A stretch of 64,000 bases of DNA from Bradyrhizobium sp. 200 (GCF_023100945.1 NZ_CP064689.1:5810001-5874000), one strand, 5' to 3'. Positions 51,965 to 61,682 are shown, numbered from the stretch's first letter. The notes: a model not told the origin generated them from the letters alone. Numbers and translations are program-made.

Positions 51965-53047
51965 TCACCGCCACGGCTCGACGATGATCTTGGTGTGCGC
52001 CTCAGGATTGGCGAGATCGGCGAACGCCTTGGCGACGCCGTCGATGCCGACGCTGGCGGTCACCATCGACGCCGCGTCGACCTGCCCTTCCGCGATCAGG
52101 CGCAGCGAATAGGCGAATTCCTCCGGCGTGTAGCCCAGCACGTACTGAACGTTGAGCTCCTTGAGGATGCCGAGCATCGGCTCGGAGCGGTCGGTTTCCA
52201 TGCAGACGCCGACCACAACGATGCGGGCATCGCGCGGCGCACCTTCGAACACCTGCTGGATCAGGCCGGGAACGCCGACGCATTCGAAGATCAGCGCGGG
52301 CTTCAGCGCCGGCAGCAATGCTTGCAGCGGCGGGCGCGCGGCTTTCTCCTCCGGCGACATCTGGGCGTGCTCGGCCCAAGTCGCATAGGGCTGCGAGCGG
52401 GCGGGATCGACGACCACGTCGGCGCCGAGCTTTTCGGCGAGCGCGCGGCGGGCCGGCGAATAGTCCGCGGCGACGATCGGATGCATCCCCTTGATCTTCA
52501 GCGCCGCGATGACCGCGAGCCCGACGGGGCCGCAACCGATCACCAGCGGCACCTCGCCGCCCTTGATGTTGGCTTTTGCGACGGCATGCACGCCGACCGC
52601 GAGCGGCTCGGTCAGCGCGGCGTGCTCGGCGGCGAGGCCGTTGGGTACCTCCAGCAGCAACGCCTCGCTGAGCAGCAAGCGCTCGGCATAGGCGCCGACA
52701 TTGTCGTTGGAATAGCCGATGCCCTGCGGGCCTTCCGCGGTCAACAGCGCCGGCAGCGAACAGACCTTGGTGCCGGGCTTGAACTTGCCCGTCGTGCCCG
52801 GACCATAGTCCAGCACCTCGCAGCAGAATTCATGGCCGAACACCACGTCGCGGGAAAGGTCCATCGGCTTGCGGCCGGGGAAGTGTTTCGCCAGTTCGAC
52901 CATGCGGTGCGCGTGCTTGCGCGCGTGCAGGTCGGAGCCGCAGATACCGCAGGCCAGCGACTTCACCAGCGCCATGCCCGGGCCCGGCCTGGGCTCAGGC
53001 ATCTGGTCGACGACAATTTCTCCATTGCGGAAAATGGCTGCGCGCAC
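51965..53047 (-). CDS. Zinc-binding alcohol dehydrogenase family protein
   Basis: A 360-residue medium-chain dehydrogenase. GTG 53047 has GGGAGGA 7 bases upstream. The catalytic zinc ligands are Cys 36 in ACGICGSDLHA and His 72/Glu 73 in VFGHEFCCEVL. The usual four-cysteine structural-zinc loop is missing: between about 85 and 120 only one cysteine is present. The NAD motif is in VIGCGPVGLAVIAAL. It oxidises an alcohol or polyol. A family A repeat separates it from the convergent PfpI gene. Confidence 0.9.
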   Translation of the reverse strand: MRAAIFRNGEIVVDQMPEPRPGPGMALVKSLACGICGSDLHARKHAHRMVELAKHFPGRKPMDLSRDVVFGHEFCCEVLDYGPGTTGKFKPGTKVCSLPALLTAEGPQGIGYSNDNVGAYAERLLLSEALLLEVPNGLAAEHAALTEPLAVGVHAVAKANIKGGEVPLVIGCGPVGLAVIAALKIKGMHPIVAADYSPARRALAEKLGADVVVDPARSQPYATWAEHAQMSPEEKAARPPLQALLPALKPALIFECVGVPGLIQQVFEGAPRDARIVVVGVCMETDRSEPMLGILKELNVQYVLGYTPEEFAYSLRLIAEGQVDAASMVTASVGIDGVAKAFADLANPEAHTKIIVEPWR

Positions 53048-53135
53048 GAAAAATCCTCCCGGTGATTTTTGTTCACCTTAGCACGGAGGATCACCACGCA
53101 TAGCGCACGACGCCCTTGCCGGCATAGGAATTGAA

Positions 53136-54146
53136 TCAGGCGTTCGGCGACGGCTCGCCCGGGACAGCCAGCAGTTGCGAGCGCCGGACGCGCTCGCGAT
53201 GGGCGGTATAGAGTCCTGAAGCGACGATGAAGGCGGCGCCGGTCACGGTGTAGGCGTCAGGGACTTCGCCGAAGATCAGGAAGCCGAGCACGCTGACCCA
53301 CAGCAACTGCGTGTAGGAGAACGGCGCCAGCACGGAGGCGTCGGCATAGCGGAATGCCAGCACCACGATCCACTGGCCCGCGGTAGAGGCGACGCCGATG
53401 AAGATGCCGAAGGCGATGTCGTGCCAGCTCGGCGTCACCCAGACGAACGGCACCAGCGCCGAGAGAATGCAGACGCCCACTATCGACGAGTAGGTCATGA
53501 CGGTGATAGCGCGCTCGGTGCCGCTCATCATCCGCGTCATGATCAGCGTGCAGGCCCAGGCCAGCGCCGAGACCAGCGGAAAGAATGCCGCGGGGTGAAA
53601 CGCACCGGTGCCGGGGCGCAAGATGATGATGACGCCGATCAGGCCGATGCCGGTCGCGATCCAGCGCCGCATGCCGACCTTCTCGCCGAGAAACACGATC
53701 GACAGCGCGGTGACGAGCAGCGGCGCGACGAAGCCGGTGGCCGAGGCTTCTGCAATGGGGAGGAACCGCAGACCGGAAATGAAGAACAGCGACGAGGCCA
53801 GCACCGTCACGCCGCGCATCAACTGCAGGCCGGGCCGGTTGGTCTGCAGCGCAAACAGCGGCGAGCCCGGCATCATCGCCGGCGTCATGATCAGCGCGAA
53901 CACCACGAACCGGATCCACGCGATTTCGATCGACGGCAGCGTGGCGGACAGATACTTCGCGGTCACGTCCGAGATGCCGAGGAATACCGTCGATGCCAAG
54001 ATCAGCGCGATGCCCTTGAACGGCCGGTCGGCGCGCGCGGGCGCCTTGCGGACGGCGGACTTTTTCTCGGGCAAAGGTATTGGAGCGCTGTCCAGCCTCG
54101 CGGCTGCGGCGGGGGGCGGTGTCACGGCAATCTCGAAAGGCAGCAA
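53136..54146 (-). CDS. EamA/DMT-family transporter
   Basis: A 336-residue membrane protein with ten predicted helices in two EamA repeats (about residues 42-170 and 185-320). The start is uncertain: the frame opens at TTG 54146, and residues before 40 are Pro/Ala-rich and cytoplasmic. GTG 54125 is an alternative. AIAEASATGFVAPLLVTALS and FLGEKVGMRRWIATGIGL are typical of the family. It probably exports an amino acid or metabolite. It stands alone between an aldo/keto reductase and a zinc dehydrogenase. Confidence 0.88.
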   Translation of the reverse strand: MLPFEIAVTPPPAAAARLDSAPIPLPEKKSAVRKAPARADRPFKGIALILASTVFLGISDVTAKYLSATLPSIEIAWIRFVVFALIMTPAMMPGSPLFALQTNRPGLQLMRGVTVLASSLFFISGLRFLPIAEASATGFVAPLLVTALSIVFLGEKVGMRRWIATGIGLIGVIIILRPGTGAFHPAAFFPLVSALAWACTLIMTRMMSGTERAITVMTYSSIVGVCILSALVPFVWVTPSWHDIAFGIFIGVASTAGQWIVVLAFRYADASVLAPFSYTQLLWVSVLGFLIFGEVPDAYTVTGAAFIVASGLYTAHRERVRRSQLLAVPGEPSPNA

Positions 54147-54266
54147 TTGTCGAATCGGGCGAAGCTTTAAAAAACACCAATTCGCCCGATGCGACTAGGT
54201 CCGAAAACAGGATGCGGATATGCGCAGAGGGCGCAATTGCAACACTTTGTTAAGGACGGTGTTCCG

Positions 54267-55109
54267 TCACAGCATCGGCAGGCCGCGCGGCTTGGGCCCG
54301 CGTGGAAACGCCTTGTCGAGCGCGGCGATCTCCGCGTCGCTCAGTTTCAGATCGCCGGCGGCGGCGTTCTCTGCCGCGTGTTCCGCGCTCGACGCTTTGG
54401 GAATCGCGAGCACCGATGACAGGCGCGTGAGAAACGCCAGCGCGATCTGACGCGGGCTTGCTCTGTGCGCGCCAGCGATCGCCTGCAGCACCTCGCCGCC
54501 CTTGCTGCGCACGGACGGAAAGTCATTGTGGCCGAACGGCGAATAGGCGACGACGGCGACACCGTGTCGCTCGCACCACGGGATCACCGCGTGCTCGATG
54601 GCGCGTTCCTGCAGATGGTAGAGCACCTGGTTGCAGGCGATCTTGCCCTCGCCCGCCACATCGAGCAACTCGTCGAGATCGTCAGAGTCGAAATTGCTGA
54701 CGCCCCAGGAGCGGATCTTTCCGCTTCTCACCAGTTCGTCGAAGGCAGCCACCGTCTCCTCGAATGGATACGAGCCGCGCCAGTGCAGGAGATAGCAATC
54801 GAGATGATCCGTCCTCAGCCGCTTCAGCGAACGCTCGCAGGCCGTGATGGTGCCGCGCCGCGAGGCGTTGCTCGGCAGCACCTTGGAAACCAGAAACAGT
54901 TTTTCACGCGGCAAGCCAGCGATCGCGTCCGCGATCACCAGCTCGGCGTCGCCATACATCTCGGCGGTGTCGATATGCGTCATGCCGGTTTCGATGCCAC
55001 GGCGCAGCGCCGCGATAGCCGTCTTGCGGTCGCCGCGGTCGAGATACCAGGTGCCCTGCCCGATCACGGAAACATCGGGGCCGCCGGTGCCGAATTTTTT
55101 CTGTTTCAA
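54267..55109 (-). CDS. Aldo/keto reductase
   Basis: A 280-residue NADPH-dependent reductase. I place the start at TTG 55109 (LKQKKFGTGG) because GAGGTG lies 3-4 bases upstream; GTG 55115 is an alternative. The catalytic tetrad is visible: Asp and Tyr in HIDTAEMYGDAE (about 45-52), Lys in FLVSKVLPS (about 77) and His in YLLHWRGSYP (about 110). The nucleotide site is in LAIPKASSAEHAAEN near residue 235. It begins 7 bases after the shortened LysR gene, so the two share a transcript. Confidence 0.9.
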   Translation of the reverse strand: MKQKKFGTGGPDVSVIGQGTWYLDRGDRKTAIAALRRGIETGMTHIDTAEMYGDAELVIADAIAGLPREKLFLVSKVLPSNASRRGTITACERSLKRLRTDHLDCYLLHWRGSYPFEETVAAFDELVRSGKIRSWGVSNFDSDDLDELLDVAGEGKIACNQVLYHLQERAIEHAVIPWCERHGVAVVAYSPFGHNDFPSVRSKGGEVLQAIAGAHRASPRQIALAFLTRLSSVLAIPKASSAEHAAENAAAGDLKLSDAEIAALDKAFPRGPKPRGLPML

Positions 55110-55116
55110 GATCACC

Positions 55117-55743
55117 TCAACTTCTGATGATGCCGACCAAACGACGACGATGCAGCGGAAGCGAATTCTCAGCCGGCAGACCGCGCAGCCAATCGCGGAA
55201 GCTTGATATCTCGGGACAGTCGGCGGTGCCGGCCGGCGCAATCAGCCAATCGCCAAGTCCGGATCCCTCCGTCACGCGGTCGCAGCGGTAGCCCGGATGG
55301 TGGCCGACCCCGCGGGCGATCAGCACATCGACCTTGCCCTCGATCAACTCGTGCAAACCTGCAGGCTGCAGCACCCGCAAGCCGATTTCCGCGTGCGTTG
55401 CGCGAAACTGCTCCAGTTCCAGACGGCGCAGATCGAAACTGCCGTGCACGCCGAGCTGCAGCAGCACGGCGCCCAGCGGTTTCAATTGCGCGGTCGCATC
55501 GGCGATCCGGCGAAAGCCGTCGGATATTTCGGGCAGATAGGCCTGGCCGGCCGCGGTCAGGATGAGCTGCTTATGCAGCCGTTCGAACAGGCGTACGCCG
55601 AGACGCGCTTCCAGCGCCTTCACCTGCTGCCCCACGGCGGCAGGCGTCACATGCAATTCGTGCGCGGCGAGCTTGAAGCTGAGGTGCCGCGCCGCGGCTT
55701 CGAACGCGCGGAGCGCATTGAGCGGTGGAAGGATGTAGGTCAT
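55117..55743 (-). CDS. Shortened LysR-family regulator (GcvA-like) with part of the effector domain missing
   Basis: A 208-residue protein from ATG 55743. The HTH is complete (LNALRAFEAAARHLSFKLAA, then HVTPAAVGQQVKALEARLGV), followed by the linker FRRIADATAQLKPLG. The first effector lobe starts QLGVHGSFDLRRLELEQFRA and continues to DVLIARGVGHHPGYRCDRV. It then joins directly to GDWLIAPAGTADCPEISSF, which in GcvA-type proteins lies about 80-90 residues later. The second lobe is thus absent without a frameshift. It could still bind DNA. It is upstream of and co-transcribed with the aldo/keto reductase. Confidence 0.8.
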   Translation of the reverse strand: MTYILPPLNALRAFEAAARHLSFKLAAHELHVTPAAVGQQVKALEARLGVRLFERLHKQLILTAAGQAYLPEISDGFRRIADATAQLKPLGAVLLQLGVHGSFDLRRLELEQFRATHAEIGLRVLQPAGLHELIEGKVDVLIARGVGHHPGYRCDRVTEGSGLGDWLIAPAGTADCPEISSFRDWLRGLPAENSLPLHRRRLVGIIRS

Positions 55744-55868
55744 CGCCGTGCAGTTTGTCACCGATAGGCTGCAGCCTTGCAATAGATTTTCTTGTGCTGA
55801 GCCGCAGCAACAATGCTTTGCCCCGCGGTGATGCCGCGCCTTACGGTCAGCCCGCAACCCGGAAAGCG

Positions 55869-56015
55869 CGTTTGGCGGTCACCGATCTGGATGCGACAAA
55901 GCGGGTATTGAAAAACAACGGCGTCGACTTCGAGCATAACGGCGCCGTGCTGCTGATTCCGCCCGCAGCGTCGCATGGTCTGGCGCTGGAATTCATCGAA
56001 CAGGAGACAATCTGA
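55869..56015 (+). pseudogene. C-terminal remnant of a VOC/glyoxalase-like gene
   Basis: Only the last ~48 residues of a glyoxalase-like module remain: RLAVTDLDATKRVLKNNGVD, then LLIPPAASHGLALEFIE. This is the usual ending of VOC proteins of the ASHG type. Upstream the frame has no VOC sequence and no ribosome site. Its stop codon lies one base before the RidA start, and GGAGA near its end serves RidA, so the intact gene was probably co-transcribed with RidA. Confidence 0.6.
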
Positions 56016-56016
56016 C

Positions 56017-56403
56017 ATGGCTCAAATCGTCAGCCACAATCCCGCAAGCGTCCACGCGCCCTCCAGCGGCTACAGCATGGGGCTGGAACTTGGCCAGCAT
56101 CGCCGGCTGCTGTTCATCAGCGGTCAGGTACCGGAAAAAACTGACGGCAGCGTGCCCGAAGGTTTCGAGGCGCAATGCGAGCAAGCCTGGCGCAACGTCA
56201 TCGAGGTGCTCGCTGCCGCCGGCCTCGGCGTCAAGCATCTTGTCAAGGTCAATACGTTTCTGACCGACCGAAGCCAGGTCATGACCAACCGCGCGGTTCG
56301 CCGCAAGATGCTCGCGGGAAACGAACCCGCGTCCACGGTGATGATCGCCGAAACCGTCGACGGCAAATGGTTGCTGGAGATCGAGGCGATCGCGGCGGAA
56401 TGA
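56017..56403 (+). CDS. RidA family protein (reactive imine deaminase)
   Basis: A 128-residue YjgF/RidA-type protein. ATG 56017 has AGGAGA 9 bases upstream. The trimeric fold is supported by RLLFISGQVPEKTDGSVPEG (about 28-47), CEQAWRNVIEVLAAAGL (about 52-68) and STVMIAETVDGKWLLEIEAI at the C-terminus. The usual catalytic arginine position near 105 is not in the canonical NLP-R form (GNEPASTV), so activity on 2-aminoacrylate is uncertain. It overlaps or abuts the ATC-hydrolase-like gene. Confidence 0.88.
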   Translation: MAQIVSHNPASVHAPSSGYSMGLELGQHRRLLFISGQVPEKTDGSVPEGFEAQCEQAWRNVIEVLAAAGLGVKHLVKVNTFLTDRSQVMTNRAVRRKMLAGNEPASTVMIAETVDGKWLLEIEAIAAE

Positions 56404-56432
56404 AACGCGTATCTGCCGAGGGGAGATATCTG

Positions 56433-57107
56433 ATGGGCGAAATTCATCCATTTTATCAGGCCCATCGCGGCGCAATGGAAGCCGCCATGCGCCAGCGCCT
56501 CGATCTTGCCGAGACGATGTTGCGCGAACGCGCGCATCTCGCGGATTTGGACAAAGTCAGACAAGATGTGATGGATGAGTTCGAAATCGTACTCAGCCAA
56601 ATGCCTTATGTCGGTGGTGCGGCCAGCCGCATGAGCGACTTCTTCATGCGCTTGATGGGCTTTATGGCTATCGGGCGCGTGCTCCGGCGGCATGGCGTTG
56701 CTCTCCCAATAATTGGCGATATCGAGCGAGAAAGTTACAAGGCTCAATTGCTGACCGTGCCGGAGGCCGAACGGCTCGCTTCGGGACGTCAGTTCATGTC
56801 TCGGGAGAACCAATCCTTACTCCGCGAGCAGGCAGCAAAAAGCCTGGCGAACGAGTATCCGGAAGATTTCGTCTACGATTTCGTCGAGCCCGCCCCGGGC
56901 GACAACTTTGAATTCGGCATCGACTACAAGGCCTGCGGCTTCTGCAAATTCGCCGCTCGTCACGGAGATAAAGAAATCCTCCCACACATTTGCGGACTTG
57001 ATTTCGAGGCCTACGCAACTCGTGGCATTCGTTTGGAACGAACCCAAACGCTGGCTGGCGGCGCCAGCCACTGCAATTTTCGCTTCTCCCGCCTCCCAAC
57101 GGAGTAG
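56433..57107 (+). CDS. L-2-amino-thiazoline-4-carboxylic acid hydrolase (ATC hydrolase) family protein
   Basis: A 224-residue protein. ATG 56433 has GAGGGGAG 8 bases upstream; an ATG at 56400 overlaps the RidA stop (ATGA) and would add 11 residues. The conserved C-terminal region has DYKACGFCKFAARHG and HICGLDFEAYATRGIRLE, followed by LAGGASHCNFRF. Three or more cysteines and a histidine are candidate catalytic or metal residues. The named family member opens the ring of a thiazoline in bacterial cysteine synthesis. Most relatives are uncharacterised, so the substrate here is open. Confidence 0.78.
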   Translation: MGEIHPFYQAHRGAMEAAMRQRLDLAETMLRERAHLADLDKVRQDVMDEFEIVLSQMPYVGGAASRMSDFFMRLMGFMAIGRVLRRHGVALPIIGDIERESYKAQLLTVPEAERLASGRQFMSRENQSLLREQAAKSLANEYPEDFVYDFVEPAPGDNFEFGIDYKACGFCKFAARHGDKEILPHICGLDFEAYATRGIRLERTQTLAGGASHCNFRFSRLPTE

Positions 57108-57116
57108 GACCACGCG

Positions 57117-57252
57117 AATGGTGGGCACGCTGCGTTTGCCCACCCGACACTGTCATCACCCGCCAAGACGGGTGATCCAGTACTCCAGAGACATCAGTGA
57201 CTAAACCGATACAGCGCGGCGTACTGGATCGCCCGGTCAAGCCGGGCGACGA
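57117..57252. repeat. Composite palindromic repeat (family H)
   Basis: Four pairings are visible: GTGGGCA/TGCCCAC (57121-57143), TCACCCG/CGGGTGA (57156-57175), GATCCAGTAC/GTACTGGATC (57174-57183 with 57221-57230) and TCGCCCGG/CCGGGCGA (57229-57249). The element fills the 158-base space between the convergent ATC-hydrolase-like and amidase genes and may terminate both. Confidence 0.85.
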
Positions 57253-57265
57253 CAGTTCAGGCGCC

Positions 57266-58306
57266 TCAATAATTCGTCGCCGTCGCCTGGTTCGGAATGC
57301 CGTCGATCGGGCATTCGTCGGTGCCCGCGGTCGAGCGGGTCATCGCCTCGACCATTTCGCGAGTGCCTTCGGGATCAGCGATCCACTTCTTGTAGAAATC
57401 ATAGGGACAGGATGCAACGCCTTGCGCCCCTTCGCCCGAGTTGATCATGCCGGTATAGCCGCGATGCAGCAGCTTGAAGAGATGGTTCTGCGACTGGCCG
57501 TTGCGGCGCGCGTCGCGGATCAGGTGCTTCGATAGTCCCGCATACTGGATGCCGTACTCTTCCTCGCCGGTTTCGCCCAGCGTGCGGCCGTCGAAGCCGA
57601 TGATCGCAGAGTGGCCGAAATAGGAATAGACGCCGTCGAACCCGGCGGCATTGGCGACCGCGACATAGACATTGTTGGCCCAGGCCATCGCCTTGGAAAT
57701 CAGGATCTGCTGCTCCTTGGCCGGATACATATAGCCCTGGCAGCGCACGATCAGCTCGGCGCCCTTCATGGCGCAGTCGCGCCAGATCTCCGGAAAGTTG
57801 CCGTCGTCGCAGATGATCAGGCTGACCTTCAGGCCTTTCGGTCCTTCGGAGACATAGGTGCAATTGCCGGGATACCAGCCTTCGATCGGCACCCACGGCA
57901 TGATCTTGCGGTATTTCTGGACGATCTCGCCCTTGTCGTTCATCAGGATCAGGGTGTTGTACGGCGCCTTGTGCGGGTGCTCCTCGTGGCGCTCGCCGGT
58001 GAGCGAAAACACGCCCCAGACCTTCGCCTTGCGGCAGGCTTCGGCGAAGATCTCGGTCTCGGCGCCGGGGATCTGCGAAGCGGTCTCGTACATCTCCTTG
58101 GAGTCGTACATGATGCCGTGGGTGGAATATTCCGGGAAGATCACGAGGTCCATGCCCGGCAGGCCGAGCTTCATGCCGACGATCATGTCGGCGATCTTGC
58201 GGGCGTTGTCGAGCACCTCGGCCTTGGTGTGCAGCCGCGGCATTTTGTAATTGACGACTGCGACGCCGACCGTGTCGTTGCTGGAGGAAATGTCACCGTG
58301 GAGCAT
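57266..58306 (-). CDS. amiE: Aliphatic amidase
   Basis: A 346-residue nitrilase-superfamily enzyme that hydrolyses short aliphatic amides to acid and ammonia. The length equals Pseudomonas AmiE, and the N-terminus [20 protein letters not shown] is almost the same as recalled for it. The catalytic residues are Glu 59 (VIFPEYS), Lys 134 (QKYRKIMPW), Glu 142 (IEGWYPG) and Cys 166 ([11 protein letters not shown]). AGAGG is upstream of ATG 58306. It is the last gene of the amide/urea operon. Confidence 0.96.
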   Translation of the reverse strand: MLHGDISSSNDTVGVAVVNYKMPRLHTKAEVLDNARKIADMIVGMKLGLPGMDLVIFPEYSTHGIMYDSKEMYETASQIPGAETEIFAEACRKAKVWGVFSLTGERHEEHPHKAPYNTLILMNDKGEIVQKYRKIMPWVPIEGWYPGNCTYVSEGPKGLKVSLIICDDGNFPEIWRDCAMKGAELIVRCQGYMYPAKEQQILISKAMAWANNVYVAVANAAGFDGVYSYFGHSAIIGFDGRTLGETGEEEYGIQYAGLSKHLIRDARRNGQSQNHLFKLLHRGYTGMINSGEGAQGVASCPYDFYKKWIADPEGTREMVEAMTRSTAGTDECPIDGIPNQATATNY

Positions 58307-58348
58307 GGGATCGCCTCTTGTTCTGGTTTGAGTTCGAAGGATCGCGCC

Positions 58349-58696
58349 TCAGTGGCTGATCATCCAGGGCCGCGCGGTCGGAAAGCCCTTGGCGCCGCTT
58401 CTGCTCTTGGTCACCAGCCGGGCCGGCTTCTTCTTTCCGGTTGAGCAGCAGCCGCAGCCGGGGCCATGCGCGGCCTTGTATTCGGCTGATGTCTTCGGCG
58501 CGTGGGCGCTGCGCTCGTTGGCGGCATGCGCTTTCCGCTTGTCGGACGGCATGCAGAAGAACGCCGGCGCGGTCAGGATCACGCGCGGCGACTCGGACTC
58601 GCATTGCGGGCAATCCTGCGGGTCGTCGCATTCGGCCATCGGCCGCATGTCCGTGAACGGGCCACAATCGTTGCAGAGATATTCGTAGACGGGCAT
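58349..58696 (-). CDS. fmdB: FmdB family zinc-ribbon protein
   Basis: A 115-residue protein from ATG 58696 (MPVYEYLCNDCG), with AGGAAA upstream. Two CxxC pairs (LCNDCG and DCPQCES) form the zinc ribbon. The Cys-rich tail GPGCGCCSTGKKK is a further metal-binding candidate. FmdB proteins are thought to regulate amide-metabolism genes. It lies between formamidase and amidase, as in other fmd operons. Confidence 0.9.
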   Translation of the reverse strand: MPVYEYLCNDCGPFTDMRPMAECDDPQDCPQCESESPRVILTAPAFFCMPSDKRKAHAANERSAHAPKTSAEYKAAHGPGCGCCSTGKKKPARLVTKSRSGAKGFPTARPWMISH

Positions 58697-58790
58697 CTGG
58701 TTTCCTCGCGCGAACGGTCCGGAGTCATTTTTGACGCGTGGCGGATGCGGGGCGGCGGACACGCAGGCCGTCCCGCATCCTTCGCGGAGA

Positions 58791-60020
58791 TCACTTGTCC
58801 GGCGAGATCGGCATCTGGATGTCGCCCGTGATGTGCTTGATCGGACCCACTGAGGACGGCATGATGTCGAAGTCGAAAATCTCCGTCGGCAGCCACAGCG
58901 TGGCGCAGGCGTTGGGCACGTCGACGACGCCGGAGATGTGGCCCTGGCACGGCGCGGTGCCGAGGATCGAATAGGCCTGCGCGCCGGAATAGCCGAACTT
59001 CTTGAGGTACTCGATTGCGTTCAAACACGCCTGACGATAGGCGATGTGGACGTCGAGGTAATGCTGCTTGCCGGCTTCGTCGACCGAGATACCCTCGAAG
59101 ATCAGATAATCCTTGTAGTTCGGCGTGATCGGCGACGGCTTGAACACGGGATTCTTGATGCCGTATTTGGCGACGCCGTCCTTGATGATGTCGACCTTCA
59201 GATGCAGCCAGCCTGCCATTTCGATCGCGCCGCAGAAGGTGATTTCGCCGTCGCCCTGGCTGAAGTGCAGGTCGCCCATCGAGAGGCCGGCGCCCGGCAC
59301 ATAGACCGGGAAGAAGATCTTTGAGCCGCGCGACAGGTCCTTGATGTCGCAATTGCCGCCATGCTCGCGCGGCGGCACGGTGCGCGCACCTTCCGCGCCG
59401 ACCTTTGCCTTGGCATCGCCCTTGGCGCGGCCGGCATGCGCGGTCGCGGCGAACGGCGGATTGGCAAGGCCCGGCACGCGGGTCGGATTGGTCGCGATCA
59501 GCGCGGTCTCGCGCTCGTTCCAGGTCGCCAACAGTTTCGGATCGGGTAGACAGCCGATCAGGCCGGGATGGATCAGGCCGGCAAAATTCACGCCGGGCAC
59601 GTGTCGCGACGACGTGTAGAGTCCCTTGATGTCCCAGATCGATTTCTGCGCCAGCGGGAAATGATCAGTCAGGAAGCCGCCGCCATTTTGTTTGGAGAAG
59701 AAGCCGTTAAAACCCCAGAGACTCTCTTTGAGCGGACCGACGTCGAGCAGGTCGACCACGAGCAAGTCACCGGGCTCGGCGCCCTTGACGCCGATCGGGC
59801 CGGACAGGAAGTGCACGATCGACAAATCGATGTCGCGCACGTCGTCGGCGGAATCGTTGTTCTTGATGAAGCCGCCAGTCCAGTCATAGGTCTCGATAAT
59901 GAAATCGTCGCCCGGGTTGACCCACGAAACCATCGGGATGTCGGGATGCCACCGATTGTGGATCATGTCGTTGTCGTAGGCCGACTTCGAAAGATCGACC
60001 TTGATCAGTGTCTCTGGCAT
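58791..60020 (-). CDS. fmdA: Formamidase (acetamidase/formamidase family)
   Basis: A 409-residue cytosolic enzyme that hydrolyses formamide to formate and ammonia. Conserved stretches are NRWHPDIPMVSWVNPGDDF (about 22-40), HPGLIGCLPD (about 150), REHGGNCDIKDLSRGSKIFF (about 218-237), GAGLSMGDLHFSQGDGE (about 243-259) and AIEMAGWLHLKV (about 265). GGGGAG precedes ATG 60020. It follows urtE by 50 bases, in the same operon. Confidence 0.95.
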   Translation of the reverse strand: MPETLIKVDLSKSAYDNDMIHNRWHPDIPMVSWVNPGDDFIIETYDWTGGFIKNNDSADDVRDIDLSIVHFLSGPIGVKGAEPGDLLVVDLLDVGPLKESLWGFNGFFSKQNGGGFLTDHFPLAQKSIWDIKGLYTSSRHVPGVNFAGLIHPGLIGCLPDPKLLATWNERETALIATNPTRVPGLANPPFAATAHAGRAKGDAKAKVGAEGARTVPPREHGGNCDIKDLSRGSKIFFPVYVPGAGLSMGDLHFSQGDGEITFCGAIEMAGWLHLKVDIIKDGVAKYGIKNPVFKPSPITPNYKDYLIFEGISVDEAGKQHYLDVHIAYRQACLNAIEYLKKFGYSGAQAYSILGTAPCQGHISGVVDVPNACATLWLPTEIFDFDIMPSSVGPIKHITGDIQMPISPDK

Positions 60021-60070
60021 CAGATGCTCCCCTTTTTACCAGCCAATTTACTGTTCATTTCCTAGACCCT

Positions 60071-60760
60071 TTAAACCGACAGATATTTCGAGATCTGCGC
60101 GGCATCGACGCCCTCGCGGGGATCGTCGCGGACGATCTCACCGTTCTCGATGACTAGCACGCGGTCGGCGACGTCGAGCGCAAAGCTCAGCACCTGTTCG
60201 GAGACGACGATCGACAGGCCGCGCTCGTCGCGAATGCGCTTCAGCGTGCGCGCCATGTCCTTGATGATGGAGGGCTGGATACCTTCGGTCGGCTCATCCA
60301 GCAGCAGCACCTTCGGCTTGGTTGCGAGCGCGCGGGCGATCGCCAGTTGCTGCTGTTGTCCGCCGGACAGATTGCCGCCGCGACGGTTCTTCATTTCCAG
60401 CAGCACCGGAAACAGCTCGTAGATGCTGCCGGGCACCTCGGTTTCGCCCGAGACGACAAGCCCGGTCTCGATGTTCTCCCTCACCGTCATGGTGGAAAAG
60501 ATCATGCGGCCCTGCGGCACATAGGCCAGGCCCTTTGCAACCCGCTCAAAACTCTGCATCGCGCTGAGTTCGGCGCCGTCCATTTTCACCGAGCCGCTCT
60601 TGGTGGGCAGAATGCCCATCAGCGACTTCATCAACGTCGTCTTGCCCATGCCGTTGCGGCCCATGATCGCGACGATCTCGTTGGGCGCAACGGATACATT
60701 GAGGCCATGCAGCACTTCGCTCTGCCCGTAGGCGACGTGAAGATCCGAAATTGCCAGCAT
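60071..60760 (-). CDS. urtE: Urea/amide ABC transporter ATP-binding protein
   Basis: A 229-residue ATPase of the branched-chain/urea importer class (LivF/UrtE). Walker A GRNGMGKTT, Q-loop YVPQGRMIFS, signature LSGGQQQQ and Walker B VLLLDEPTEGIQP are intact. GGAG precedes ATG 60760. It works with UrtD and permeases UrtB and UrtC. A GATC-type hairpin lies between this gene and urtD. Confidence 0.93.
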   Translation of the reverse strand: MLAISDLHVAYGQSEVLHGLNVSVAPNEIVAIMGRNGMGKTTLMKSLMGILPTKSGSVKMDGAELSAMQSFERVAKGLAYVPQGRMIFSTMTVRENIETGLVVSGETEVPGSIYELFPVLLEMKNRRGGNLSGGQQQQLAIARALATKPKVLLLDEPTEGIQPSIIKDMARTLKRIRDERGLSIVVSEQVLSFALDVADRVLVIENGEIVRDDPREGVDAAQISKYLSV

Positions 60761-60781
60761 GCCCCTGCTCCTTATTCCCTA

Positions 60782-60828
60782 CGCATGATCTTGTCCGGAA
60801 ACCGGACACCACTTTCCGGGATCATGCG
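60782..60828. repeat. GATC-type hairpin repeat (family E copy 2), inside the urt operon
   Basis: CGCATGATC...GTCCGGAAACCGGAC...CCGGGATCATGCG is an inverted repeat with an inner palindrome GTCCGGAAACCGGAC. It occupies the gap between the urtD stop (60829) and the urtE start. It may affect relative expression of the two ATPases. Confidence 0.85.
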
Positions 60829-61568
<740 letters not shown>

Positions 61569-61584
<16 letters not shown>

Positions 61585-61682
61585 GATCTATCTCCTCATT
61601 CCGCCGGTGGGGCATCGGCAACCGGGGTGACCGATGAGCATGACGATTTCCTCACTCCGCCGGCGCGCCGTCGGCGACGGAA
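61569..61682. repeat. 57-bp tandem duplication at the urtC-urtD junction
   Basis: GGTGACCGATGAGCATGA occurs at 61569-61586 and again at 61626-61643, and both are followed by similar TCCTCA-T/C-TCCGCCGG sequence. Each unit contains the end of urtC, a ribosome site, an ATG and the first codons of urtD. The upstream-most urtD-like start is now a decoy. Confidence 0.85.
61588..61641 (-). CDS. 17-codon leader mini-ORF made by the duplication, just before urtD
   Basis: Reads MLIGHPGCRCPTGGMRR then TAG. It starts with the same codons as UrtD and has GAGGAAAT upstream. It ends 3 bases before the true urtD ATG, so it could couple translation of urtD to ribosomes arriving from urtC. I do not claim a functional peptide. 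Confidence 0.45.
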   Translation of the reverse strand: MLIGHPGCRCPTGGMRR

